This document shows, in pieces, positions 1 to 7,493 of a stretch of 33,799 nucleotides of DNA. The translations under genes were made by a program, and so were the position numbers. Source of the DNA: Candidatus Epulonipiscium sp. (GTDB taxonomy: Bacteria > Bacillota > Clostridia > Lachnospirales > Cellulosilyticaceae); contig JAAYSX010000088.1 of assembly GCA_012518255.1 (NCBI GenBank), forward strand, positions 1 through 33,799, read 5' to 3'. The notes beneath the pieces were generated by a model that saw nothing but the letters and a program-made list of their open reading frames with translations, was not told where the DNA came from and ran no database searches. Numbering within the stretch: the stretch's first letter is position 1; every line of letters begins with the position of its first letter.

Positions 1-151
1 CTGGAACGGGTAAAATAAGTTGGAAATTTACCTAAATTATATAAATAGAACAAAAATGAACTGTTGAATAATGTCTAAATTGAAGCATTTTGCACTCAAA
101 GGATATATGTAAATGAAGAGTGGGAATGATCGCGTAACCTCGTCGCAGTGC
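1..151. other. Gene-poor left edge
   Basis: No gene can be supported here. The first 18 bases read L-E-R-V-K-stop in frame 1, which could be the tail of a gene lying to the left, but six codons prove nothing. A short open frame starting at 113 runs straight through the hairpin and repeats that follow and looks spurious. The stretch CCTCGTCGCAGTGC at 139-152 is an inverted, one-mismatch copy of the GCACAGCGACGAGG segment of the downstream 85-bp repeat, so the repeat structure begins here. Confidence 0.4.
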
Positions 152-215
152 AAAACCAAAAACAGGAAGCAAGGTGTGAGTTCACTCACAAATCTTGCTT
201 CCTGTTTTTGGTTTT
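152..215. repeat. Very long perfect inverted repeat (hairpin)
   Basis: Positions 152-173 and 194-215 are perfect reverse complements over 22 bp (the right arm begins CTTGCTTCCTG). Inside them, TGTGAGT (175-181) pairs with ACTCACA (184-190) around a two-base loop, giving a nearly continuous stem of 29 bp. It is much longer than the ordinary terminators in this window. It could be a bidirectional terminator, or one structural half of a small palindromic mobile element with the tandem repeat that follows. No coding gene ends immediately beside it. Confidence 0.85.
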
Positions 216-220
216 ATAGG

Positions 221-405
221 GCGATAGCCCGCGTGCTTGTTGATATTGCGCACTATCAATATCAGCAAGCTAAGCACAGCGACGAGGATAAATATTAAAA
301 ATGTTGCGATAGCCCGCGTGCTTGTTGATATTGCGCACTATTAATATCAGCAAGCTAAGCACAGCGACGAGGATAAATATTAAAAATGTTGCGATAGCCC
401 GCGTG
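221..405. repeat. 85-bp tandem repeat, about 2.2 copies, GC-rich
   Basis: Unit 1 is 221-305 and unit 2 is 306-390; the first 15 bases of a third unit lie at 391-405 (GCGATAGCCCGCGTG). The two full units differ at one visible base (C to T in the CACTATCAATATC / CACTATTAATATC segment). Each unit folds on itself: GCTTGTTGATATTG pairs with CAATATCAGCAAGC with one G-U pair, and in unit 2 the base change gives another G-U pair, so the fold survives at the RNA level. The repeats are GC-richer than the surrounding DNA. I do not recognise the family; a REP/MITE-like element or a structured RNA are both possible. Confidence 0.8.
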
Positions 406-559
406 TTGGTTTAAGCCTTATATATTTTAGGGAACTTTATCTTGTTACTCGATCATGCAGAGATAATGGTATCCCTTTTTAATCCCATTACTTTTGTTTA
501 TCTTCAAAGAACGATTTGGAAAACACCTGTTATTCTACATGTCTTAATGCTTATTGCTT

Positions 560-778
560 TGGTTAGACTTAATTCTCAAATCAAATATGTGTATGTGCAT
601 AGATTGGAGCAAAATAGATAAAGAAAAATATTTATCAGCTATGGGAAGATCAGCAGTAAATTCTTTATAGGTTAAAGTTTTATTAAAAGGTGCTTTAACA
701 AAGAAAATTAATGATAGACAAGTTTATATGAAGGGAATTCAACGCTCATATGAATACGAGGGATATTACACAGAATAA
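560..778 (+). pseudogene. Decayed C-terminus of a Fic/DOC-family gene
   Basis: The frame starting at 560 reads W-L-D-L-I-L-K-S-N-M-C-M-C-I-D-W, then S-K-I-D-K-E-K-Y-L-S-A-M-G-R-S, a TAG stop at 668-670, then V-K-V-L-L-K-G-A-L-T-K-K-I-N-D-R and Y-M-K-G-I-Q-R-S-Y-E-Y-E-G-Y before TAA at 776. From memory of the family, this is how the region after the HPFxxGNGR motif and the tail of short bacterial Fic (cell filamentation) proteins read. The catalytic HPFxxGNGR motif should lie just upstream at about 520-560, but only a scrambled trace remains, with a stop at 545. There is no start codon, no ribosome site and an internal stop, so it is a remnant. Fic proteins usually AMPylate targets and often occur in toxin-antitoxin pairs. 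Family assignment is by recall, not by search. Confidence 0.55.
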
Positions 779-841
779 TTTAAATACAATTTATGCAATG
801 ATTAGACCCCAAATAAATCTATGAGTAACTAATATGAGATT

Positions 842-1537
842 CTACAATACCTCAAATTTATATCCAGCCCTATAAACTGTATGAATATACTCAGGATTCT
901 TATGGTCACTTTCGATTTTCTGCCTAATATTTTTAATATAAGTATCTATAGTTCTGTCATAACCCTCATATTCATGGCCTAGAGCCAAATCTATGAGTTG
1001 ATTTCTAGATAGGACATGGCCAGGATTAGATACTAAAGCTAGCAAAACTTTAAATTCATTAGTGGTAAGCTTTACAATGTTACCAGCTTTTTTTACAATC
1101 ATTTTATTAGCATCAATCTCCAAATCCCCATTATTAAAAGATAAAATTTCAGCCATAGGACTAAAATCTCTGTAAGATCTTCTTAGTAAAGCCTTAACCC
1201 TGCCGACCAGTTCCCTAGGGCTAAAAGGCTTAAGGACATAATCATCTGCACCTATAGATAGTCCTTCAATTCTATTTTCCTCATCTGTTTTAGCAGTTAG
1301 CATAATAATAGGAAGGTCTGACCTAGACCTAATATTTTTACATACCTCTTCACCAGATATTTTAGGGATCATTAAATCTAGTATTAGTAGATGAATATCC
1401 TCATCATTAAACAGCCTTAAGGCTTCCTCACCATCATATGCCAAAAATACATTAAAACCCTCTTTAGTCAAATAGGCTTCAATAACATTGGAAATATTTT
1501 TTTCATCTTCTACAACTAATATATTTTTATAGTTCAT
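842..1537 (-). CDS. OmpR/PhoB-family response regulator
   Basis: DNA-binding output half of the two-component system whose kinase is encoded just upstream. The 231-residue protein has a receiver domain (about residues 4-118) with the acidic pair E10/D11, phospho-acceptor D54 in L-I-L-D-L-M-I-P, T81 and K103 (V-L-K-P-F), followed by an OmpR-type winged helix (about 132-231) with the family pattern T-x-N-E-F and a C-terminal hairpin ending Y-R-A-G-Y-K-F-E. The start at 1537 gives a normal family length. It lies 14 bp behind the kinase and is probably cotranscribed from the kinase promoter. Kinase-first order is less usual than regulator-first. Probable target, by inference from the His/Met-rich neighbours: metal-stress genes, including the divergent small protein. 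Confidence 0.95.
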   Translation of the reverse strand: MNYKNILVVEDEKNISNVIEAYLTKEGFNVFLAYDGEEALRLFNDEDIHLLILDLMIPKISGEEVCKNIRSRSDLPIIMLTAKTDEENRIEGLSIGADDYVLKPFSPRELVGRVKALLRRSYRDFSPMAEILSFNNGDLEIDANKMIVKKAGNIVKLTTNEFKVLLALVSNPGHVLSRNQLIDLALGHEYEGYDRTIDTYIKNIRQKIESDHKNPEYIHTVYRAGYKFEVL

Positions 1538-1551
1538 AAAATCACTCCTAT

Positions 1552-2937
1552 CTAAGCTTCCAAAGGTAGTGCTATTGTAACTGTAGTTCCTTTTCCATAT
1601 ATGCTATCAATAGTAATATCACCGCTATGTGCATCAACTATATTTTTTACAATAGATAGGCCGAGCCCGGTGCCACCTGTATTTCTATTTCTTGAAGAAT
1701 CAGCTCTAAAAAATCTATCAAAGATATATTCTAAATCCTTATCCTTTATGCCTATTCCATTATCTTTAACCTTTATAATAGCTTTATCATTACCTTCTTT
1801 AAGTCCTACAGATACTCTGCCATCGTGGTCTAAATATTTAATAGAATTAGATAATAAATTATACATAACCTGCTTTATCTTATCTTTGTCCATACATACC
1901 TGGATGTTTTCTACTATGGAAAACTCCAAATCATAATTTTCCTTATTATATATGGGGAGAAAGGTAGTAACTATATCATGCATTTCCACTGATAAATTAA
2001 ATTTAGTCCTATTTAGATTAAGCATATACTCCTCTGATGTAAAGGAGTTTTTTAGATTATCAACTAAAGCTGATAGTCTATCTATTTCCAGCATTAAGAT
2101 ATTTAAATGCTCTTGGTCAGCCTCCCAAACACCGTCTATAATAGCTTCTATATGGGTCTTTAAAGTAGTAATAGGTGTTCTAAGTTCATGGGAAATATCT
2201 GAGGCATATTTCTTTCTAATGTCTTCCTGTTTGGATAGGGTCTCAGAAAGATAGTTAATAGAATCTGATAAATCTACGATTTCAAGCGTATTAGTCTTTA
2301 TATTTGAACGTGCAGACAAATTGCCTTTTTGCATCTGGGCTGCAACATTCCTAATTGATATTAAAGGATTAGTAAGGGATTTTGATAAATATATACTAAT
2401 TAGTGTACCAGAAAGTATGGCAAGGATACTTGAAATTATAAAGGACTTACCTAAGGTTTCCTTAAAAACCAGAGCACTTTCTGTTAAATATAAATTATCT
2501 ATATAGCCTATGACAATATTAGCAACAATTTCTTCTCCCTCATATAAGGGAAAGGATTTCTCTATATAGTTACCATTGGGCTTTTTAGAATTTCCCATCT
2601 TACGTCTATGCATTTTATCCATATGATTATGCATTCCCCTCATATGAGAGCTTCTACTTGAGGAATACAATATATTATTATTTAAATCCCTAACATCAAT
2701 ATCTATATCTTCTAAAGAGGCATAAGAATCAATTTCTTGCTGATATAATTTGTATTCATTTTGAGAATATAGATTATTGATTTCATAATTTATTTGGTCA
2801 AATCTTGTTTTCTGCTCTTCTAGTAAATAGATATCAAACCTATCATTAATCATATAATTAGAAATTGAACTAATTATTATGATAGAAACTAAGATAGATA
2901 AGATAGAACTTAAGGCAAGCTTTTTGGACAGACTCAT
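1552..2937 (-). CDS. Sensor histidine kinase with His/Met-rich extracytoplasmic loop
   Basis: Membrane sensor kinase of 461 residues. TM1 is about residues 10-30 and TM2 about 165-185; between them lies an outside loop with a cluster of H98, M99, M102, H103, H105, M106, M109, H110 and M114, the kind of ligand set that binds copper, silver or nickel. A HAMP region follows, then the dimerisation/phosphoacceptor helix with H250 (S-D-I-S-H-E-L-R-T-P), the N box (L-L-S-N-S-I), D-N-G-I-G-I and G-G-T-G-L-G-L-S-I. The frame stays open to 3000, but the ATG at 2937 has AGGGGTG just ahead of it and the extended -10 promoter lies between 2937 and 3000, so the longer start would be untranscribed. The ligand is inference; the kinase call is firm. 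Confidence 0.95.
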   Translation of the reverse strand: MSLSKKLALSSILSILVSIIIISSISNYMINDRFDIYLLEEQKTRFDQINYEINNLYSQNEYKLYQQEIDSYASLEDIDIDVRDLNNNILYSSSRSSHMRGMHNHMDKMHRRKMGNSKKPNGNYIEKSFPLYEGEEIVANIVIGYIDNLYLTESALVFKETLGKSFIISSILAILSGTLISIYLSKSLTNPLISIRNVAAQMQKGNLSARSNIKTNTLEIVDLSDSINYLSETLSKQEDIRKKYASDISHELRTPITTLKTHIEAIIDGVWEADQEHLNILMLEIDRLSALVDNLKNSFTSEEYMLNLNRTKFNLSVEMHDIVTTFLPIYNKENYDLEFSIVENIQVCMDKDKIKQVMYNLLSNSIKYLDHDGRVSVGLKEGNDKAIIKVKDNGIGIKDKDLEYIFDRFFRADSSRNRNTGGTGLGLSIVKNIVDAHSGDITIDSIYGKGTTVTIALPLEA

Positions 2938-2967
2938 ATTTTCACCCCTAAAATGTTTTATAAATAC

Positions 2968-2976
2968 ATTATACCA
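2968..2976 (-). promoter_or_regulatory. Extended -10 promoter of the kinase/regulator operon
   Basis: On the reverse strand this reads TGGTATAAT, a perfect TATAAT with the upstream TGN of an extended -10 element. No good -35 box is present, as is common for extended -10 promoters. Transcription would start near 2961, about 24 bases before the start codon at 2937. This position is the main argument for the shorter kinase start. Confidence 0.6.
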
Positions 2977-3057
2977 CTTATCTTCATAATTCCTCCACAA
3001 TTAATGTGTATAGTGAAGACAAGAGATAAGAAAACAATAAAAAGGAGAGATTATATA

Positions 3058-3318
3058 ATGAAAAAAATGTTAGGATTACTAATTTTACTAGGAATAGTAG
3101 GAGTAGGATCAGTTATGATTCAAGCAAGTGCGCCAGGTCCAATTCCAATAGATTCAGCTAATTATAATGAGGAATATGAATACTGGAAGGAACATCATGA
3201 TTATATGGATGAATTCCATAGTAAAAATGGTGGATTTATGGATAGGAGACATGGTAGATGTGGAAGGGGTAGAGGTCACCACGGAATGATGAGGAGAAAT
3301 AATAATAGAGGGTATTAA
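3058..3318 (+). CDS. Small exported His/Met/Arg-rich protein
   Basis: An 86-residue protein with an N-terminal signal sequence (M-K-K-M followed by a hydrophobic stretch to about residue 22 and a likely A-S-A cleavage site near 25). The mature part is acidic and aromatic at first, then becomes His/Met/Arg/Gly-rich with one Cys (R-R-H-G-R-C-G-R-G-R-G-H-H-G-M-M). The ATG at 3058 has AAAGGAGAG at 3041-3049. An upstream in-frame ATG at 2953 lies inside the kinase leader on the other strand and has no comparable site. It is divergent from the kinase and probably controlled by that system. I do not recognise a named family. By composition it could buffer metal outside the membrane, loosely like Spy/CpxP-type or copper-binding envelope proteins, but this is inference. 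Confidence 0.75.
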   Translation: MKKMLGLLILLGIVGVGSVMIQASAPGPIPIDSANYNEEYEYWKEHHDYMDEFHSKNGGFMDRRHGRCGRGRGHHGMMRRNNNRGY

Positions 3319-3333
3319 GATGAAACTATAAGA

Positions 3334-3366
3334 TAACCTGGGTAAAAGATACCCGGGTTATTTAAA
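3334..3366 (+). terminator. Hairpin terminator after the small exported protein
   Basis: TAACCTGGGTA (3334-3344) pairs with TACCCGGGTTA (3350-3360) with one G-U pair, followed by a short TTTAAA tract. It lies 15 bases after the stop of the small exported gene. Confidence 0.6.
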
Positions 3367-3541
3367 ATTTCAGAAGATATAGGAGTTGAAATATACTATT
3401 TTCTAGGGGATAATAGTACAGGGGCTATAACTACTATGGTGCTAGATAGAAGGGTTTGATAAATGTGGGGAGAAGCATCTGAGGGCGAAGGAAGATAAAT
3501 ACCTTTCTAGGATCATGGAATTAGAAGTGAATCAAAAGTAA
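3364..3541 (+). pseudogene. Unknown frameshifted coding remnant
   Basis: Two adjacent reading frames look protein-like and would join through one frameshift near 3450. The first (codons from 3367) reads I-S-E-D-I-G-V-E-I-Y-Y-F-L-G-D-N-S-T-G-A and onward to V-L-D-R-R. The second (codons from 3455, ending TAA at 3539) reads F-D-K-C-G-E-K-H-L-R-A-K-E-D-K-Y-L-S-R-I followed by M-E-L-E-V-N-Q-K. Neither has a start codon or ribosome site. The composition resembles a real protein tail but I do not recognise it. It may equally be chance open sequence. Confidence 0.35.
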
Positions 3542-3608
3542 TTATAGAAAAAGTGATTACTTTGTGTTACCATATTATGTAATTTAATCATCTAGAGGGG
3601 GATTATAC

Positions 3609-5072
3609 ATGAACGACAATATAAGTAAAAGAAATAAACTTGCAACACGCCTATTAAGTGTTTCGCTTCTTTTTGCAATTATCTCAGATATACTTAATAA
3701 AACTCCTATTCAGCAAATTGTTATATTATTAGTCATAGGACTAACCTGTATAGCTTTATCTTTACTTATGAATAAAAGGGAAAAAACAGAAGCCTATGTA
3801 AGGTATGTAATATTGATTGGGATTTATGTTCTGACATACTTCCTAATATCAAGCAGCCAAAGTATAGGAGACTATATAATACTATATTTTAGCTTGGCAT
3901 TTATTAGCCTTTACCATGACTATAAGCTAATAATTTTAGCCGGAATAGTTAACTTAGTATTTACAAACTATTTTTATTTTGCGTTCCCAGATACTATGTT
4001 CCATGGGTTAGGAAGTGAAGTGCTAGGTAGTTTTAATCTTTACCTGGTTATAACATCTCTTATTTTTGCTTTCCAAAGTAAAATAGGAGATGATATGAAC
4101 AAAGACCTAGAAGCATCTAATTATGAGTCCCAAGAAAATAATAGAAAACTAGAAGGAATGCTTGATAATATAAACAGAACCTTAGAAGTTTTAACTAGAG
4201 TTAATAAGAACCTAATCGGGAATATTCAAGAGATAGAAACAAGTTCAGTTAATATTACTAATACATTTAATGAAATTTCCAATCAAATGGAAGCACAGGC
4301 TGATAGCGAATCAGAAATCAACATATCAATTAATCATATTAATGATGAGATTTTAGCAATTTCAAGAGGATCAAAAGATATGAGTAAGTTTTCCAGTATC
4401 AGTGTAGAACATACGACTGCTGGAAATAACGATATAATGTTATTAAACGAAGAATTTAGTGTAGTAGGAACTAATATTATTGATACAGTTAAATTAGTTG
4501 AAGATTTAAAAGCACAAACAAATCAAATTGAATCAATTTTAGACGCAATATCTGATACAGCTAATCAGACTAGCCTTCTATCATTAAATGCTTCAATTGA
4601 AGCTGCTAGAGCTGGAGAAGAGGGAAAAGGATTTGCTATTGTTGCTAATGAAATTAGTAAATTAGCACATGTTTCTGCTCAGTCTGCAGAAGAAATTACC
4701 CTTATATTAAATGAAATTAAGGAAAAGGTTGAATTTGCTAGCAATAAGGTAGGGCAAGTTGAAGAATCTTTTAATTCAAGTAAAGTAGTAACAAATAATG
4801 TGGAAAAGCTGTTTAAAAATATAGATCAGAATATGGTAAATATTAATTCACAGGCACTTGATATAGAAGATAAGATTGCAAGCCTTCAAAACAGCTCAGG
4901 CAATATTGTTAATGAAACTATGACGATGGCAAGCACGACAGAAGAAATCAATGCTTCAGTTATTGAAGTTGCAGCAGATGCCAGAAGGCAAGATGAGGAA
5001 ATCGAGAAGATTGTTAGTAGTTTTAATGAGATAGGCGAAATAATTGAAGAGTTAGGGAGTTATAAAAAATAG
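3609..5072 (+). CDS. Methyl-accepting chemotaxis-type receptor, HAMP-less, multi-span
   Basis: A 487-residue signal transducer. About residues 10-160 contain six or so hydrophobic segments separated by very short loops, so this lacks the usual large extracellular ligand domain. A long coiled-coil region follows from about 165. The conserved MCP hairpin tip is clear ([19 protein letters not shown]), then [11 protein letters not shown]; this tip binds CheA/CheW. No HAMP domain is evident between the membrane part and the signalling part. ATG at 3609 has GAGGGGG upstream. It is a single gene ended by a hairpin at 5086; no other chemotaxis gene is nearby. The signal is unknown; a membrane-embedded sensing region is suggested by the layout. 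Confidence 0.92.
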   Translation: MNDNISKRNKLATRLLSVSLLFAIISDILNKTPIQQIVILLVIGLTCIALSLLMNKREKTEAYVRYVILIGIYVLTYFLISSSQSIGDYIILYFSLAFISLYHDYKLIILAGIVNLVFTNYFYFAFPDTMFHGLGSEVLGSFNLYLVITSLIFAFQSKIGDDMNKDLEASNYESQENNRKLEGMLDNINRTLEVLTRVNKNLIGNIQEIETSSVNITNTFNEISNQMEAQADSESEINISINHINDEILAISRGSKDMSKFSSISVEHTTAGNNDIMLLNEEFSVVGTNIIDTVKLVEDLKAQTNQIESILDAISDTANQTSLLSLNASIEAARAGEEGKGFAIVANEISKLAHVSAQSAEEITLILNEIKEKVEFASNKVGQVEESFNSSKVVTNNVEKLFKNIDQNMVNINSQALDIEDKIASLQNSSGNIVNETMTMASTTEEINASVIEVAADARRQDEEIEKIVSSFNEIGEIIEELGSYKK

Positions 5073-5085
5073 ATGTATATGATGG

Positions 5086-5130
5086 AAATACCTGCAGGAG
5101 TAAAAACCCTTGCAGGTATTTTAATTTTAA
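5086..5130 (+). terminator. Terminator after the chemoreceptor
   Basis: AATACCTGCA pairs with TGCAGGTATT (right arm 5111-5120) across a 14-base loop, followed by TTAATTTTAA. The T-rich tail also supplies, on the reverse strand, the stop codon of the truncated PadR fragment. Confidence 0.75.
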
Positions 5131-5237
5131 TATAACTCCAAGTCTTGCATTATGCCATAGCCGTGATTTTTATCTTTGTAAAGGGAGAGTAAAATATAAA
5201 AATAACTTTCTGTTAATGGATCTTTCGTTTTGCCCAT
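5127..5237 (-). pseudogene. Truncated PadR-family regulator (first 36 codons only)
   Basis: On the reverse strand an ATG at 5237 opens a 36-residue frame: M-G-K-T-K-D-P-L-T-E-S-Y-F-Y-I-L-L-S-L-Y, then K-D-K-N-H-G-Y-G-I-M-Q-D-L-E-L-Y. The L-T-E-x-x-F-Y-I-L-L-x-L followed by H-G-Y-G-I-M-Q is the start of the PadR winged helix. A good ribosome site (AAGGAAG, 7 bases before the ATG) is retained. PadR proteins are usually over 100 residues, and here the sequence breaks off after the first helices, running into the chemoreceptor terminator. The 3' part has therefore been deleted. It is too short to fold as a repressor. Confidence 0.65.
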
Positions 5238-5484
5238 TTAATTCTTCCTTACACCTATAACACTGTATGATATATCGTAACACGCCATATGTCGTCTATC
5301 AACATAGGGTTAGTGTATTAAAAAATTAATAAAAGAATATTAAGTATAGTGGAATTAATATCTTATTTTTTGTAAGAAAGTTGTAAGAGATTAATAAGAA
5401 AATGCACATTAATTACTGCTAAGATTTAAAGAAATATATGTTTATTATACTGTTTATAAATTTTACAGAAGGAGATTATATATT
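5238..5484. other. Non-coding gap upstream of the C39-like peptidase
   Basis: AT-rich sequence holding the leader of the PadR fragment (reverse strand) and the promoter region of the peptidase. A TATACT at 5446-5451 is a possible -10 box but lacks a good -35. AGAAGGAGAT just before 5485 is the ribosome site. I see no other structure. Confidence 0.4.
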
Positions 5485-6252
5485 ATGGGAAGAAAAAAAC
5501 AAAGGAAAAAGAGAATCAATGCTAATAGAATTGAATTATTGATTATTATAATGCTAGTATTTTTTATAAAAAAGACGGATATAATTCCTAGTATCTTATC
5601 TGTAAATAAAAATTACATTGAAGAAAAAAGCCTAGATGATTATGGCTATCCGGAGGAACTATTAGATATGCTATCTAGAAATGAGGAAATGATTGACTAT
5701 GTATTAGATTATCCAAATAAAAAGGGAGAAGTTTATGCTGACACGATAGACAATGTAAAAAAGGGGGAGATGCCCCTATTGCTACAGTATGATAAGGGGT
5801 GGGGCTATGGGATCTATGGTGATAAGGTTTTGGCAATTACAGGATGTGGACCTACATCTTTATCTATGGTTATTGCTAAGCTAGTAGGAAGTAATGAAGT
5901 AACACCATACCAAGTAGCAAAATATGCGGAAGAAAATGGATACTATGTGGCGGGTAAAGGTACTAGCTGGGATCTATTTACTGAAGGATCTAGGTGTTTT
6001 GGGATTGAAGGTGAAGAAATACCTCTTTCAAAAGAATTAATATTTAATGTTTTAGATTCAGGTAGACCTATAATATGCAGTGTGAGACCAGGTGATTTTA
6101 CAACAACTGGTCATATTATAGTACTTAATAAAATAAAAGGTGGAAAAATACAGGTTTACGATTCTAATAGTAAGGAAAGGAGTAGTAGATTATGGGAATA
6201 TGAAAGACTAGAGGGACAGATAAAAAACTTATGGGCCTTTAGCTTAATATAA
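5485..6252 (+). CDS. Membrane-anchored C39-like cysteine peptidase
   Basis: A 255-residue protein with a very basic N-terminus (residues 1-15), one membrane segment (about 16-35), and a C-terminal papain-like domain of the peptidase C39_2 type. The catalytic set is visible: C121 in T-G-C-G-P-T-S, H210 in T-G-H-I-I-V-L and D226 in V-Y-D-S-N-S, with Q101 a likely oxyanion residue. The orientation rule puts the enzyme outside the membrane. The family includes bacteriocin-leader peptidases fused to ABC transporters, but this stand-alone version has no exporter or bacteriocin precursor nearby; many clostridia carry such proteins with unknown substrates. ATG at 5485 follows AGAAGGAG. It has its own leader and is followed by the promoter of the pentose operon. 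Confidence 0.8.
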   Translation: MGRKKQRKKRINANRIELLIIIMLVFFIKKTDIIPSILSVNKNYIEEKSLDDYGYPEELLDMLSRNEEMIDYVLDYPNKKGEVYADTIDNVKKGEMPLLLQYDKGWGYGIYGDKVLAITGCGPTSLSMVIAKLVGSNEVTPYQVAKYAEENGYYVAGKGTSWDLFTEGSRCFGIEGEEIPLSKELIFNVLDSGRPIICSVRPGDFTTTGHIIVLNKIKGGKIQVYDSNSKERSSRLWEYERLEGQIKNLWAFSLI

Positions 6253-6333
6253 TTAATTACCCATTCAGCTAGCTATCAAAGACAAATTAAAATTAAAACA
6301 TAGCATTTTTTTGGTTATTTTTGCAGAAAACTG

Positions 6334-6363
6334 TTTACATATAAAAAAACTATGTGATATACT
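6334..6363 (+). promoter_or_regulatory. Promoter of the rbs operon
   Basis: TTTACA (6334-6339) and TATACT (6358-6363) are separated by 18 bases, each one mismatch from the sigma-A consensus. The start point would fall near 6370, inside the operator that follows. Confidence 0.65.
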
Positions 6364-6369
6364 TACAAT

Positions 6370-6383
6370 TGTAAGCGGTTACA
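6370..6383 (+). promoter_or_regulatory. LacI-family/cre-type operator
   Basis: TGTAAGCGGTTACA fits the catabolite-responsive element pattern TGWAANCGNTNNCA and is a near palindrome around CG. It sits at the predicted transcription start, a repressing position. It could be bound by CcpA (carbon catabolite repression) or by the RbsR encoded 38 bases downstream; sequence alone cannot separate these. Confidence 0.65.
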
Positions 6384-6420
6384 AAAGATAAGCACTATGC
6401 AATATTACTGGGGGAATGAT

Positions 6421-7449
6421 ATGAATATTAAGGAAATAGCGGAGATTGTAGGAGTTTCCTCAGCAACAGTATCTAGAGTTATCAATAATTCAGGTAGCGT
6501 AAAGGAAGAAACGAGGCAAAAGGTACTAGCAGCAATTGAAAAATATAATTATGTACCAAGTCAGGTAGCTAGAAGCTTAAGTACTAATGATACTTCAATT
6601 ATAGGAGTTATAATACCAGATATTGAAAACCCCTTTTTCTCGGGTGTGATAAGAGGGATTAGCGAGGTAGCTGAACAAAACAAATACAATATAATGTTTT
6701 TTGGGACTAATGAGACACCATCAATTGAACATTCATATTTACAGATTGCCCTAGCTGAAAGATTAAAAGGGGTAATAATTACCCCCATATCTGAGAATGA
6801 TAAACATACTAGGGATATGCTAATAAGGCTAAAACAAGCAGGAGTTCCAGTGGTTCTAGTAGACCGTGATATTAGCGATGTAGAAATTGATGGGGTGTTT
6901 ATTGACAACAAGGCAGGTGCCTACCAGGGTGTAAATGCCTTAATAGATGAAGGTCATAGGAAGATAGGAATTATAAAAGGCCCATCTAGATCCAAGCCAG
7001 GTAGGGACAGATTTTTAGGATATTTAAAGGCAATGGAAGATGGGGAACTAATGGTCAGGGATGAGTATATAGCCAAGGGAAATTTTAAAATAGATATGGC
7101 ATACGAAAGAACAAAAGAATTACTAAGCCTGGATGATCCCCCAACAGCAATATTTACATCTAATAACTTTACTACAATTGGATGTTTAAAGGCATTAACA
7201 GAATTAGATTTAACAATAGGTAAAGATATTTCTGTAATAGGATTTGACGAGATTCAGATTTTAAAGGATATTGACTATAAATTATCCGTTATAGAAAGAG
7301 ATGCTATATTGCAAGGTAGAGAGGCAATGAATATATTATTAGCAAGGCTGGAAGAAACAGAAAGAACAGATAAATATATTAAAAAAATACTACCACACAG
7401 AATAATTTTAAGAGGGTCAGAGAAAATAAGAACAACTAACAATATATAA
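6421..7449 (+). CDS. rbsR: LacI-family repressor of the pentose operon
   Basis: A 342-residue regulator. The N-terminal helix-turn-helix and hinge helix are typical (I-A-E-I-V-G-V-S-S-A-T-V-S-R-V-I-N, then Y-V-P-S-Q-V-A-R-S-L), followed by a periplasmic-binding-like effector domain (about 60-330) with I-I-P-D-I-E-N-P-F-F. An upstream ATG at 6397 keeps the frame open, but the ATG at 6421 is preceded by GGGGGAATG and begins exactly at the conserved M-N-I-K-E-I-A-E, so 6421 is chosen. First gene of the operon; deoC follows after 44 bases. The effector is probably ribose, deoxyribose or a phosphate of either, inferred from the genes it precedes. Confidence 0.9.
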   Translation: MNIKEIAEIVGVSSATVSRVINNSGSVKEETRQKVLAAIEKYNYVPSQVARSLSTNDTSIIGVIIPDIENPFFSGVIRGISEVAEQNKYNIMFFGTNETPSIEHSYLQIALAERLKGVIITPISENDKHTRDMLIRLKQAGVPVVLVDRDISDVEIDGVFIDNKAGAYQGVNALIDEGHRKIGIIKGPSRSKPGRDRFLGYLKAMEDGELMVRDEYIAKGNFKIDMAYERTKELLSLDDPPTAIFTSNNFTTIGCLKALTELDLTIGKDISVIGFDEIQILKDIDYKLSVIERDAILQGREAMNILLARLEETERTDKYIKKILPHRIILRGSEKIRTTNNI

Positions 7450-7493
7450 GAAAACACAACTATTCAATATAAAACAAATAAGGAGAGATAATT

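Noticed and set aside
113-298. 61-codon open frame across the hairpin and first repeat unit
   Set aside because: No ribosome site, and the frame simply crosses the long palindrome and the 85-bp repeat. The peptide has no domain-like features.
221-405. CRISPR array
   Set aside because: The 85-bp units are directly adjacent without unique spacers, and no cas genes are present.
560-778. Transposase remnant (first idea, from M-G-R-S-A-V-N)
   Set aside because: The surrounding residues (I-D-W-S-K-I-D-K, K-I-N-D-R, Y-E-Y-E-G-Y) fit the Fic C-terminus much better than an IS1182-type transposase start.
2938-3000. Longer N-terminus of the histidine kinase starting at 3000
   Set aside because: It would begin upstream of the extended -10 promoter and lacks a ribosome site. 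The ATG at 2937 has AGGGGTG and begins with a normal TM1 leader.
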